The position numbers were made by a program, and so were the translations under genes. The notes under the pieces were generated by a model that worked only from the letters and a program-made list of their open reading frames with translations, did no database searches and was not told where the DNA came from. A stretch of DNA of 64,000 nucleotides, taken from NCBI RefSeq assembly GCF_949628215.1, contig NC_134297.1, forward strand, positions 434,001 to 498,000, given 5' to 3'. Within the stretch, counting starts at the first letter, position 1, and each line of letters starts with the position of its first letter. Source of the DNA: Phalacrocorax aristotelis. Lineage: Eukaryota > Chordata > Aves > Suliformes > Phalacrocoracidae. This document shows, in pieces, positions 1 to 11,500 of the stretch.

Positions 1-117
1 CAAATCCATTGCGCTCCCGAGGCTCACTCATCAGGGTGCCTCGCCGCCGTCGTCGCTCAAATCTGGGACTAGCTTTGTGTGCCGACTATCTGCGAAAACA
101 AAAGGCGGAGGGGGGAG

Positions 118-232
118 CGGAGCGGAGCGAGAGGGGAGGGGAGGGAAGGGGGGGGCAAAGGGGGGGGAGAAAGGGGGGAGGAAGAAGGGGAGGAAGAAGA
201 GGAGGGCCGGGGAGGAGAGGAGAGGAAGGTTA
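118..232 (+). repeat. Purine-rich (G/A) tract inside CpG island
   Basis: The plus strand is almost entirely G and A over about 115 bases, with several runs of six to eight G. Such mirror-like purine tracts can form triplex (H-DNA) or G-quadruplex structures and are common near GC-rich promoters. No function is shown by the sequence alone. Confidence 0.75.
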
Positions 233-397
233 GCCCGCAGCCCGGCGCCGACTCGCCGAAAAGTTTCTCCGCCGGCTCGGCGGGTGCCGGAGCCGCGTCC
301 CCGCCGCCGCCGCCCGGGGAAGGGGCACCGCGCCCCGCGCCCCCCCGCGGCCCCGCCAGGTGCGCGGCGGCGGCGCGGCCCCCGCGGGTGCGATGGC

Positions 398-413
398 GGG
401 GGGGGGGGGGGGG
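398..413 (+). repeat. Poly-G run (16 G)
   Basis: An uninterrupted run of 16 G lies within the CpG island, just downstream, in the minus-strand sense, of the candidate leftward splice donor. Its length is likely to vary between individuals and between sequencing reads. Confidence 0.85.
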
Positions 414-3400
414 CGCGGGCGCGGCGGCGGGCGCGTGGGTGGGGGTCCCGCCGCCCGCCCCCCGCCCGCACTCACGGCGGCCGGCGGCTGCTCCGGCAGT
501 TCGCACTGCCCGCTCTCATCGCCGCCGCCGCCGCTCGCCGCGCCGCGCAGCAAATCACCGCGGCGCCGGCCCACGGGCCGCCCCGCGCCCACGTCAGGCC
601 GCCCCCACCCACCCGCGCCCCCCCCGCCGCCGCCCGCTCCGGCCTGACCGCGGGCGCCCCCCCCCGGCCCCGCCCCGCGCCGCGCCGCGCCGCGCCGGCC
701 CCGTCCCGCCGCGGCACCTTGCGGGGCGGCGAGCGGGGCAGCGCCGCCGGCAGCAAACATGGAGGCTCCGAGGAGCCGGCGGGGAGGCTGCCCCCCACCC
801 ACCGCCGGCTGCCCCCCGCCCCCCCGCCTGCCCCCGCAGCGCCCCGAGGGGATGCGCGCACCCCCCCACCCGCGCCAGACAAAAGCGACCCCCGTGCGCC
901 AATTCCCCCCGCCCCCCCCGTGCTTTCAAAGCCCGGGTCAGCCGGTGCTAAAGGGGGGCGGACGCCCCGTGCTAAGATAGCAAAGGAAAGCAAAGACCAG
1001 CCAGAAAGGCAAGTTTGGGGTTCGGCGATGGGTTGGGGCTGGGAGGTGTTCCACGGGAGACGTGACGCCGAGCCCGTGTCGCCCCGCCAAAGCTTATTTT
1101 GCCCAGATTAAGCCCCTACTCCGCGTTGGCACCGCTCGCACGCAGGGATGCGTGCCCCGTGCCGGCACCGCTCGCGGCCACGGACGCGGACCCCACGCCG
1201 GCACCTCTCGACAGGTACCATGCAGGGACGCGACGGCTCCCCGCGCCCGAGGATGGGCGATGGAGGTCTGCCAGTGAGCATTAGCCCCAGAATGGGAGCA
1301 AAGCAGAACAGGAGGGGAAAGCCGGCAGCTCTGCAACACCAACAACAGCAGAAAAGGCCGCGGGTGAGCGTTGGCCGCGAGACGCCCCGCGCCGAGGGTG
1401 CCGCTCCCCGGGCAGAGCGTCCTTAGCCGGGGTCACGCGTGCGCTCGGGGTCACGCGTGTGCTCCGGTACCCCAGTGGTGCCCACGCTCGGTGCAGCTGG
1501 CGAAGCTGTGTCGCCTTGGGGGCCGGCGCGGTGGCGGCGACACACAGAGCTCTCCCTCCCCAGCGCTACCCCCGGCACACCGCAGCCAGCGCCGGGCCCG
1601 GCGTCGTCAGCTAAAACAACAAATACGGACGGTATTAGTACAAAGATCCCCTTGGGGTAAAGCAGCGCAAATGTAATCTAAGGAGAACGTTATGGGGAAG
1701 TGTGTTTATAATTATAATGGGATTTAATGTACTTTGGGACCAGATGATAGCAGTCATTTAACGAGAACAGCCTAATAACGGAGGCCTCACAATGAAAGGC
1801 GGCGCTGCGCGGGTTATTAGACGCGTATGATAACGCAGCGCTCGCGGTACTATACTTAAGGGTAAGGCATCAGCTACCCCTATTTTTTCGGGGGTTATAA
1901 CTCTGCCGTTTTAATTGGCAGAGAGCGGGAGCGCGGAGCGCAGGCAGCCAGCGTGCCTGCGGGATGGTTTCTTTAATTGCCTAAAACCGCTCGCGTTCCG
2001 CCCCCTCCCCGACTTTTAAATCCGAACGACCGAAAGGGGGGAAATAGCGAGACACTGCGGCTTCAGGTGTTTGTTTACCCTGCTCTAACTTTCAGAAGGC
2101 TTGATTTCAGGACTGAATTTTTGCAGACAGTTAGGGGTATGTTTTTAGTGTAGCTCACATGAAATTAAGCTGCGTGAGTCCCATTAGCAATAATGGAAAT
2201 CCCACGGCTAAATTCCCAGGCAGCGTCCTGAAAATTAACCCCCCAGTCCTTCCCGTCAACTGGTGCGTTGCACTTTTTGCTGCTCCTCTAACACATATAG
2301 TAAAAGCTACTGAGTTGTTTAAGAGACCAACTTCCCGCAGCTGCCTCTGCCGGCCCCAAGGAGGGAAACCCTGCGCGCCCTGGCTTCACGGCATGCTGCC
2401 GCGTTGGTGTCACGGGCAGGGCGTGCTGGTCTCTTGGAGACCTCCCTGCGCAGTGGAGGGTTTCAGCCCGAGGGTTGTTTTGCTTTTAGAGGCGAAGCAA
2501 GATGGAGGAGCTGGTCGGACAGTGCTGGCCAGAGCATCTTTCCATGAGCCACATCTGTCAGCCAAAACCGGAGGGATCCCCCTTCGCGCGGGGACTTCTT
2601 CCCTCGCCCACCCGTTTTCTGGGCGGCCTGCACCAAATCAAGCCCTGGGAAGCCCAGACCTCCCCAAGGCATCGTGGAGGCCCTTCTCTGGCCAGCCCAC
2701 GCTGGCTCTGCCTGCACCCGAGCCCCGTTTCCCCCCAGACTTTTACAGGAGTCCCCACCCGTGGAGCCAGGCAGTCCCTCGCTGGGAAAAAGGCAGAGCG
2801 ACCGTATCGCATGTAAAACAGGAGAAAGCCAAAAGCTCCTGTCCATGACCTCGGGCATCAACTCCCTTTCCCCCAGCGATGCCCCCCACATGCTGCGCAG
2901 GGGAAATTGGTACTGAAGAAATGCAATCTCCTCCCTGCAGAGCCTTGGCCAAGGTGCCCGTGACCTCGCTCACGCCGGGGGCCCCGATCCAGAATGGAAA
3001 GGACCGACCCGGATGCACTCACGAGCCAAAGAGGAGAAGCAAAAGTAGCTGCTTGCCTTGGCGACCAGAGAAGGGAAGAAAAACCATCTCCTGGCTTCAG
3101 GCATCAGACCTGCAGGCACGCTGTGAGCACAGAGGCTCCGGGGCGGAGGGTAGCCAGCGGAGCAGGAGCAGCCTGGTGGGGCGGGGGGCAGCTACGGGGC
3201 TGCCCAGGACCTACAGCCCCCCAGGTGGGGCCCCCCGGGGACGCCGAGAGGAAGCTCGGGAAGCCGCCACCGCGGCCTTCGGGGTCGTTTCCCTACGCCC
3301 CAGCATGGGAGTTAATCACCCGTCGCTCCCCCCCAGTACCTTCCATTTCCCTCCCATCTCTCCCCATCAGTTTCCAATTTATTTACTTTTCTGATCTTAA

Positions 3401-6013
3401 TCCCCACCTTGTAGTGTAACGTGTTTATTAGAAAGGAACCAGCACGTTAAATGAAGCCAAGCTGGGCTCTTGTGTTAAATAGCAGTCACGCCCAAGTGCC
3501 TCTCCATGTGCCATTACTCCGAGTGATTGAGGCAATTTCTTCCTCCGCCACGAGTTTCAGTTGTAAATCTCTCAACCAGATACGGGGGCAATGATGTGCT
3601 GCCTGGTGCGATTATTATTAACCACCAGCATTAAACTCGTGAGACGGCCGTGGTTGCTCGGGAAGGTCTTCCCGCGAAAGGACCGGCTGGAGCACACGCA
3701 TCCTTCCCCGGAAGCCCAGGGAGCCCTTCGGAGCCGCGTCAGCCCCCAGCCCTTCGCTTGTTTTGGGTGGAACGTTCGCTTTTCTGGCAGAAACGGCCTG
3801 GCGAGCGCCAGCAGGCCTGCAGCAAGCAAAGCTCTGCAAAGTCAGGGTAGGGCCAAGTGAAGGCCTGCAAGCGTTTCAAGGGATGATGGCACGGGCAGCC
3901 TCAGGCTGCTCCTCCAGCAACTCAGCTCGGCATGCGAGAGGAAGAGGAGAAAAGTCTCCAAAATCAAAGAAGGGAACCTTCCTTGTCTAGGATGCTTAGC
4001 CCACAAAAACACATTGTGGGAGACACCTTCAGCGAGAAGGTCCCCCCCAGCATCATCCGTCCTGCGCGAGCAGGAGGGGCGGAGGGCTCCCCTCCGCCAA
4101 CTCCTCACCATCACCCCCAAAACCCGCGTGCGGGCAGCTGCTCCTTTCCCTCTGTCCCGGGTAACTGCCCTTCTCCATCGCCTGCGCGCCTCCAGAGGGA
4201 CGCAACGAGACGGCTCCCACTTCTCTGGCTTGCTGTGCCCCAAGTTTGGGGGCCCCCAGACCTCTTCTCCCCGCTGCTTCGGAGAACCGGCTGGCGCACA
4301 GGGTGAGGGGACGGGAGCTCCCTACGCTGCAACTCATACGTTTTCCTCGAAATAGTTTTGCTTCGCTTTTGGTGCGTTTGGAGAGTTTTCCGGTCTTGCT
4401 GGCGCGGAGCTGAATTATGAGACACCATAACAAAGATTTTGTGCAAAATAGGAGCTGTTTTAACTTAAATCAAATCCCCGTGACTTTTAAAAACTGATTT
4501 TTGGTACCGCTCCAGACTCAGAGAAGTGCACAGACACGCAAGCTCTCGCACGCACCAGACTGGGGTGGTGCCAGGCACGTTAGCTTCGCTCAGAGTCGAG
4601 GTAGAGCGCGGTGCTCTACTCTTGCACGCGACAAGCTGACAGCTTATGAAAAGATGATTAAATGTGTTAGACTATTTAAAAAAAAACCAACGCAAACCTA
4701 AACGCACAAAGCCGGCTGTAAGGGGGAGGGCGGAAAGCCGCGGCGGGCCCCTGGAAGGCTGCTCAGCGTGCAGCCACGGCGCATTAAGCTCCCCGTGAAG
4801 CTCATTGATTAGCACCAGGGTCCGTCCAAGCCGCGTGGATATTGGACCCGAGCGTGCCACGGCGGCACAGGGGGGCAGAGGAGTCGGGAACGGGCCCGTT
4901 ATTGTGCCCCGCTCGCCGCACGGAGGGAACCTGAGAGCCACTCCGAGGATGCAGCTGGTCGGGGGCTGTGGCGTGGGGCGGTGGGACACAGGCAGCACGG
5001 CTTTGGGCTTTTCTGCGAGTTATCCGCATTGCAATGGTGCCAAAGTAAATCGTCGCAGGAGCCCACCTGCGGCCAACCCCAACAGAGCCGTGTAGGAGCT
5101 CCCGCTGTCGTGGGCAAGGCGAACACGTAAAGCGGGATAATTCAGACGGAGCTCACTAGGCATGCACGGGCCGCCGCGGGATGAGCGCGCTGCAGAATCC
5201 CTTGCCCGCCCTTCCCCACGTGCCTGCCTTCTCCCTTCAGCCCGCCAGCCCTGGCTCGACAAGGGGCACAATCCGGCCAACGCCCGAGCATGCGAAAAAG
5301 GCCCGGCCGCAGCTACGGGGAGAGCCGCGTCACCCGCCTCGTGACCTGAGCGGCCCGGTGTGTCAGCGTGCACATCTGCGCGGCGCGGCCGGGCTGAACG
5401 GGGCCGCTGCTCGCGCGCGACCAGCAGCGTCCCGGCCTGAGAAATCCTCCCTTTCCTCTGGCTGTTTGGTGTTTGTTTTCAAGCTGGGCTCCTTTAAGGG
5501 ATATCGCGTCCGAGCAACAAATGGGGGACACTAAAATCCTGACGGCGCGACATTTCTGCTCGTAAGCGCCGCTCCGAGTCACAACTTTGCTCATCCAAGC
5601 GGCGGCTCACGGCCGTACGTCCGCGCCGCGGCAAGGACCGAACTGAGGCCGTTACGCATGAGCATCCCTCCTGCACCGGCGAGGGACGGGTCGCCACGCA
5701 CAAAACCTCAGCGAAGGGAGACGTGCGCTGCTCCTGTGCTTCCAGGAGCGCGTCCCTCCGTCCCTCCGGCTCTGCCCAGGTTATAGGTGCCGTGCGGCCC
5801 CTAAGACAATGAGGCTAATTAGCGGCTTACAGCCCCGAGCCTGCAAAGGCTGGGCGGCTGAGTGGGAGCTGTGACTCAGGAGGGTGGCAGCCCGGGCCAG
5901 CCTCCCCGCATTCCTCCCCTAAATCCCCCACACAAAAGGGAATTTAGCCACAGTGACTCAGCGAAGGAGCACAAACTTTACAGCCGGGCTTTGAACCGCC
6001 GTGTTTATGTATT

Positions 6014-6036
6014 CCCCCCCCCCCCCCCCCCCCCCC
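6014..6036 (+). repeat. Poly-C run (23 C)
   Basis: Twenty-three consecutive C residues directly precede an AT-rich island. On the minus strand this is a G-run able to form G-quadruplexes. Its exact length should be treated as uncertain in any assembly. Confidence 0.9.
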
Positions 6037-9000
6037 AGCAACACGCTGCCGGGTTAGTAATTAAATAAAAATGTCTCCCTCTAGCAGGCTATGACCTAAT
6101 CATTTGTACAGTACCTATTTTTAGCGTTACCCTTTGTACGTATTTGAGAGAGCTCGAGCCAGAGGCAGCAACCGCTGAAGTCCTAATAAGCGGGAGGGGG
6201 GATGTCTTTGTTTAATTCACTGTGTAATTATTTCTCCTCTTTTCCCCTTCTCTTAACCTGAAATACCCGACACCCTGCATGGGACACGGAGAGCGATGTG
6301 CCAAGGCTTTAAATGTCAGCCCGACCCGTACCGCGCTGCGGCGGCTGCACGCGTGCTCGGTAAAGTTCATGCCAGAATAAAACCCACTTTCAAACAGAGC
6401 AGAATCTACGCCGGGGCCCAGCAAAGCGCTCGGGGGGGGCTCGCTCTGCCCACCCGAACGGGGGCTGCTCTCACGAGGCTTGTTTCGCAGTCTCGGCCCA
6501 CTTTTCCTCCCTCTCCCCAGCCTCCCTTTGGTTTTCGGTTCTCCTCGGGGTTAATCTAGTGCCGGGGAAGGCGGCAGTTTCGGTGCGGCAAGGCGTTGGG
6601 AATGCCACTGGTCCCCCAGGAGCGGGGCACCGGGCTGCACCTCCGCCCAGGAGCCCCCTCTTCGGGGGATGCTCCTTCTCCAGCAGGATCAGGCCCAAGT
6701 TTAGACGCTAACAAGAATTCCAGGGGAGCTAAATACCCTTCGCACGCTTGTCTGAGCGCGAGATTAACATCTCATTAACATGTCGCTTAAACCTCTTCCC
6801 GCCTTCAAACAGGACAGCTACCAAGAGCCCCTGAATAACTTTGGAGCTTAAAAACCCGAATGTTGCTCAGGACCACAAGCGGCATCGCCTGTCCCGCTGG
6901 AAACGGCCAGTTTTCATCCCCTGGCCATACTGGAGTTGGTTTACTGGAGGGAGCGAGCCAAATCCCGAGTCCCAGTCACCGAGCAAACACCTTTACCCCT
7001 AATTTCATCTTTGCTCTCTAGCAAGGGCAAAGCTCCACATCCTATTTCCAGTCGCATGAGTCATCTGTTCCCCTTTCCAAAGGGAGATACGTGTGTATAG
7101 GTCTATCTGTATGTGCCTCCGCGTGCGTGCACGCGCAGAAAATGCATTACCGGTTTTGACAGCGCAAACAAAAGCCCACGCTCGTGGAAGCCTTTTCCCC
7201 CGCCTTCCCTTCTCTGAACGTATCTGTGCACTAAATATTCACGCAAAATGCCTCCACAGCTGGGGAAACTTCTGCCAAAAGGGGCTCCTCCTTCTTCCCT
7301 TTCTTGTACCGGGGAGGGGGGGGGAAAGAAATCTAGTGGCTGAATCACACGTCATACAGATCTCGTTTCTGAGATGTTTCTCAGATCATCTAGCTGCATA
7401 ATGAAGGTATTTTAGACTTGGATTAAATTCCTGTTCACGTCTTCCATCGTTCCCAATGCCCCTCTAAACGGTACGACTCCAGAACGTACGAGAGTCAGAA
7501 TAAAGCCTGAGGCCAAACGTTACAGTCTAGGTTCAAGGTTAGATATTAACCGATTTTATTTTCTTAATAATTGCCAGAAGATACAATAAACCCCCGGTAT
7601 CTTATCTGGTCACAGATTCCTAAGTGACTGAAACCTCAGATAACATTCGTGCATCAAGGCAGCTTGCAAACTACCCCTTTCAGGAGAAATATTTATGAAT
7701 CCCTCGCGAAGGTCGGGAGAAATCGGTGCGTTCCAGCTCGGCCACGACGTCCGTCGCCGTGAATCCCACGGCCGCGCGCTTTGCAGCCTGGCTTTGCGAC
7801 GGGGTCAGCGCTGGCACGGGAGGAAGGTGGCTCGGAGGGAGCTACGGGGCCCTCGGACAGCGCCGGAGGGAGGTTGGCACGGTCCACCTTCGGCCACGCC
7901 GCATTCCCTGCTGGAACGGCTCGATCGGCCTCCCAGGAATGAAAGTAAACACTGCTGCAAAGCCGTGCCTGGATAAGACCTATCTGCCCAGGGCCGCGTT
8001 TCTGCAAGGGCTGGGGATGCAAAGGGGCAGGCAGCAGGGCTCCCAACGTGGGCAGCCGCTTCCAAAATCCCCCCGACCCCTCGCAGGGTAACAAGTCCCA
8101 TGCGAAACCCAGCCCGCTGTTTCTCAGCAGCCTCCCCTCCGCCGGGAAATACCCATTCCACCACAAACGGACCAGAATTCCCTTTCTCTCCACCTTCAAA
8201 AATAAAGGTTCTTCACTCAAAGCAAGCTCTCCCCTAAACGCTCGGCGTCGGGGCGGGGGGTCGTATCACCACTCTTGCTACAGAAGTGGGTACAGCGTCG
8301 CTGGGTTATGGTGGGTCCCTGCTGCCGTGCAGAGGGACGGATGGGTTCACCAAGCAAAACAGCTTTTTTTGGGGGGTGGGGTGGATTCCAGCCCCAGAGA
8401 CTTTTGGAGGGGCACATTTTGGAAACATCCCTTCAAGGTACCCGACGGGGGGTGGGAAATCACAACTCTCATGAAAAAAGTCATTACCTGACAGGAGGGT
8501 GAAACAGAATAAGGAAAAAAAATTGAATTGCACCAGAGCAGCTGGGCGTTCAGAGCCTCTGAGAGGTCTTCTCCGCACTAACAGCTCATTTTCTATGCCT
8601 TTCCCCCCCCTGCCGCCTTAGGGAGGCAATGCTTTTGCTGCCTTAAGCCTCCCCAAGGGCTGCGGGCCCCGTACCCCGATAGCACCTCGCGCGTGTATCC
8701 GTACCCACGCTTCCCAACGGCACATGGGGCGTATCGCACAGCAGCGGGACCAAAGGTGCCGGGGGCAAGAGGAATCTGCACCCTCTAAAGGGGGGCACCA
8801 AGGCCGGTAGAAAGGGTGTGTTAAAGCAACCGTCCAGGGGAAGAGCCGAAGCCTGGGGACAGAGCGGATGTCAGGGGCACGGGAACAACTCATGGCTTTG
8901 GAAACAGGGTACGGAAAAGAAGGTTTAACTCCTGGCCAGCTCATCGGTTGATGCCGTATGATGGAGCCGAGCAAGGGGAATTACTTAAAATACGGGTTTT

Positions 9001-9655
9001 CAGGTAAGAAACGCCTGACTTTCTTCAATGGTGGAAGCAGCACGGATCGCAAGTGCTCACCATACCCAGCTGTGGGGCCCGATCTTTGGCCACACTCACC
9101 CTCCGACTGAGCACTTTCATTCCCAGGACCTGGCTTTGCATACGGGTCTGCACGCCATGGGCTGCGATAAACAAAGCTCAGGGGCTCCCCAAAAAAGTGG
9201 CTTTATTTCAGACGTGAAGTGGTGCTGCATTAACCGGCAGGTGAAATACTTCCCTGGCATTGCTCAAGGGTTCAGCTGAGGTGATGAGAAATAATCCTCG
9301 CTGGCTTTAAAGCCTGTGAGTTTTGCGTTAATCCCGCTCCCCATTGTGTCCCTCCTCGGGAAGAGCGTTGCCAGCAGGGCACGGGCAGCTCCAGGGCGTG
9401 CGCCGACAGGTCAGCTGCACGGCGAAGCTGCTGCCGCGTACAGACCGAGCCCAGCGCCGGGCTGGGTGCTCTCGTTTCTGCCGCTGCCCGCGGCAAGAGC
9501 AGATATTCTGTACATCGAAGGCATTTTTGAAGTGGTTATTGCCATGGTAATTATCTGAGAGCATCCTGCCCTACGTTGTGGGGTGCCGAGCTGCTTCGGC
9601 CTTGCCGCCGGCTGCTCTCGGCAGGAGGGCACCGTGTCCCCCAGGCTGGCAGCTG

Positions 9656-9706
9656 CCACGGGGCCGCCTTGACCCACGGGGCCGCCTCGACCCACGGGGC
9701 CATCGG
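9656..9706 (+). repeat. Short 18-bp tandem repeat, about 2.8 copies
   Basis: The unit CCACGGGGCCGCCTYGAC occurs twice (9,656-9,673 and 9,674-9,691, one mismatch), followed by a partial third copy. It is a small GC-rich minisatellite with no evident function. Confidence 0.8.
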
Positions 9707-10959
9707 CAGGGCAAGTACGAAGCTGACGCTGTGCTGCTGTGGTTCGCTGCGTAGAGACAAGCAGACCCTGCTTGCAGGACTCCAGCCGCTGCACCTCGTC
9801 TCGAGCGTGCACCAGAAGAGTTTTCTTGTTGGTTTTGCGTCTTGTTCAGGCTTCTGACCGGGACTGCAGTTGCAAACGATGCAATGTGTGTGTGCTGGGC
9901 TTCGTGCGCTTGCAGCGCCAGCGGCTCGGGGCACTCCTTCCCTCTCGGTGAGTCAGGGCAAGGCTGGACCCGCGGGGAGAGCAGGATGCGCTGCCTCCCT
10001 CCTGACCGGCCGCGCTCTTGGCAAGGGTGGCAGCGCCAGGCATCTGCCAGCAAACCCCGAAAATCACAAAGCTGGCGCTGGGAATCAGCTTGGAGCAGGC
10101 TGGGAGGGAAACCACCTCGCTTGGGGACAGAGCGGGCATCGTCAGGAAACGTGGCAGTGTTGCTTGTGCCTCAAACCCGTGCTTTTTGACCGATTTCTGG
10201 AAGTTTGGAGGCTGTCACGGGATACCATAATAGGATCAGCAAGGCTGGTTTAATCCGTGCTTTCGTTACTGCTCCGATTTAAATTGCACTTTGTCAGAAT
10301 CACCCTCTGGACAGGTTTGTTCTAGGGGCATCCAGTCACAGAGCAGGAGAGGAAAAGTACATTTTCCGTACGTGCTGGCTGCACAGTGCCCAAGAGGAGA
10401 AACTTTGAGTCTCTGCGACCTGAAATGCTGCCCCTGCCTCTCGTAATCCTAATCCTGCTGAAAGCAGGAACCGAGGGCAGGCATGCTCTGCGTAACCCTC
10501 GCAGCCCGGGCTGCACGCAGCTCGCGATCTCCTCCGGAGAGCTCTAAACAAGCGTACAACCAAGATTTTTCTCTTTTCAGGGTCAGAACACCTAACTTTA
10601 CGCTCCACGATCAGGCTCCCGGTTTGCTCTGTCCACTGGCGGGACTTCAGCCCTTATAGGTCCTTCCGCGGTCTGGAAATCAGTGCCGCGCACAGAGGCC
10701 GGCACCCGGAGCACCTCGCCGCGGTGCCTAGAACCGCTCCTGCGGGGGCGACGCTCAGTCGGTCATAAAAGACCCCCAAGAGCTGCAGACAGCAGAAAGC
10801 CGGTGCCGCCGATAAAAAGGAAGGCTAAAAATGAAGAGGTGTAGGACGAGGCAGGCTTGTACGGAGGTGGGCCCTTCTCTGTCGGTGCTCCCGACGAGGT
10901 CCGTGCTCAGAGGGAGGAGGAAAGCGGGGGGAACGAAAGGAGATGAGTGAGAGCGCTGC

Positions 10960-11500
10960 CTGCTGCAAATATTGACATAACCATTATGGGCATGTATAAA
11001 ACTCCCATTTGCGTGATGCGAGCGTGATATTCTTTGAATACTTCTGTCTCGAGGAATTCTTTATTTTGCCATAGAAGAAAAATGTTTTCATATTCTCTCC
11101 TGCCGTTCAGACCTGCAACCCAGCGAGCCCTTTTGCCCTTGAGAGCCATAACATTATTTGTTAACATTTTTATGATGCCAAATGGTCTGTGCTAGAACGG
11201 GTGCCATTCTTTAGCTGGGAAACCATATGGCATGCCGAGTAATAAATAAGGTATTGTGATAGTTAATGAACCTAATTGCTAGCAAAGGCTTTAATACAGA
11301 GAATGTGCTGCTGAGAATTTAGCACCACATTAGAGATGCAGCAGAGCTCCTCTGACTTCTGAGGCTTAATTTAAGTTCTATATTGCAAACTCCAGAAAAT
11401 AATTCCAAACCCTCCTGCTGGAAAAGCAACCTGCTGGTAGACTGTGATTATACTGAATTACTAAAATCGCAATCAATTTTATACACTCAGTTAACCCTTG
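10960..11500. promoter_or_regulatory. Candidate conserved non-coding element (AT-rich)
   Basis: This is about 540 bp of CpG-poor, AT-rich DNA set sharply inside CpG-rich flanks. It is dense in words typical of homeodomain, POU and MEF2-type sites (ATTA/TAAT, GTTAAC-like, AATAAATAA). It has no simple repeat and no transposon hallmark. This composition is typical of deeply conserved developmental enhancers, but conservation cannot be tested from one sequence. Confidence 0.4.

Larger units (their letters stand above)
1..960. promoter_or_regulatory. CpG island, probable promoter of a leftward-transcribed gene
   Basis: This stretch is extremely GC- and CpG-rich with no coding sequence I can recognise. 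On the minus strand a strong splice donor (GTGAGT, bases 475 down to 470) would end an exon at base 476, so a first exon starting somewhere in about 500-950 and spliced leftward is plausible. No comparable donor with support is seen on the plus strand. Mammalian synteny places ZBTB16 upstream of NNMT, but there it has the same orientation as NNMT, so naming this island is not justified. The homopurine block at 118-232 and the 16-G run at 398-413 lie inside it. Confidence 0.6.
961..10955. other. Gene-free intergenic DNA with AT-rich islands
   Basis: No reading frame here shows a recognisable domain or plausible exon chain. The background is GC-rich. AT-rich, CpG-poor islands occur at about 1,660-1,900, 3,400-3,640, 6,040-6,240 and 7,380-7,690. 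They contain clustered TAAT/ATTA and TTTATG-type words and could be regulatory elements. A small hairpin (stems 8,616-8,627 and 8,647-8,658, 11 of 12 pairs) and an 18-bp tandem repeat (9,656-9,706) are also present. Confidence 0.6.

Noticed and set aside
77-1111. A 344-codon open frame, and overlapping long frames on both strands, in the left CpG island
   Set aside because: The translations are Arg/Pro/Gly/Ala-rich low complexity and open in several frames at once, which is what stop-poor GC-rich DNA gives by chance.
2159-2848. A 229-codon plus-strand open frame
   Set aside because: No domain, no coding-like composition and an overlapping open frame on the minus strand. It is taken as chance.
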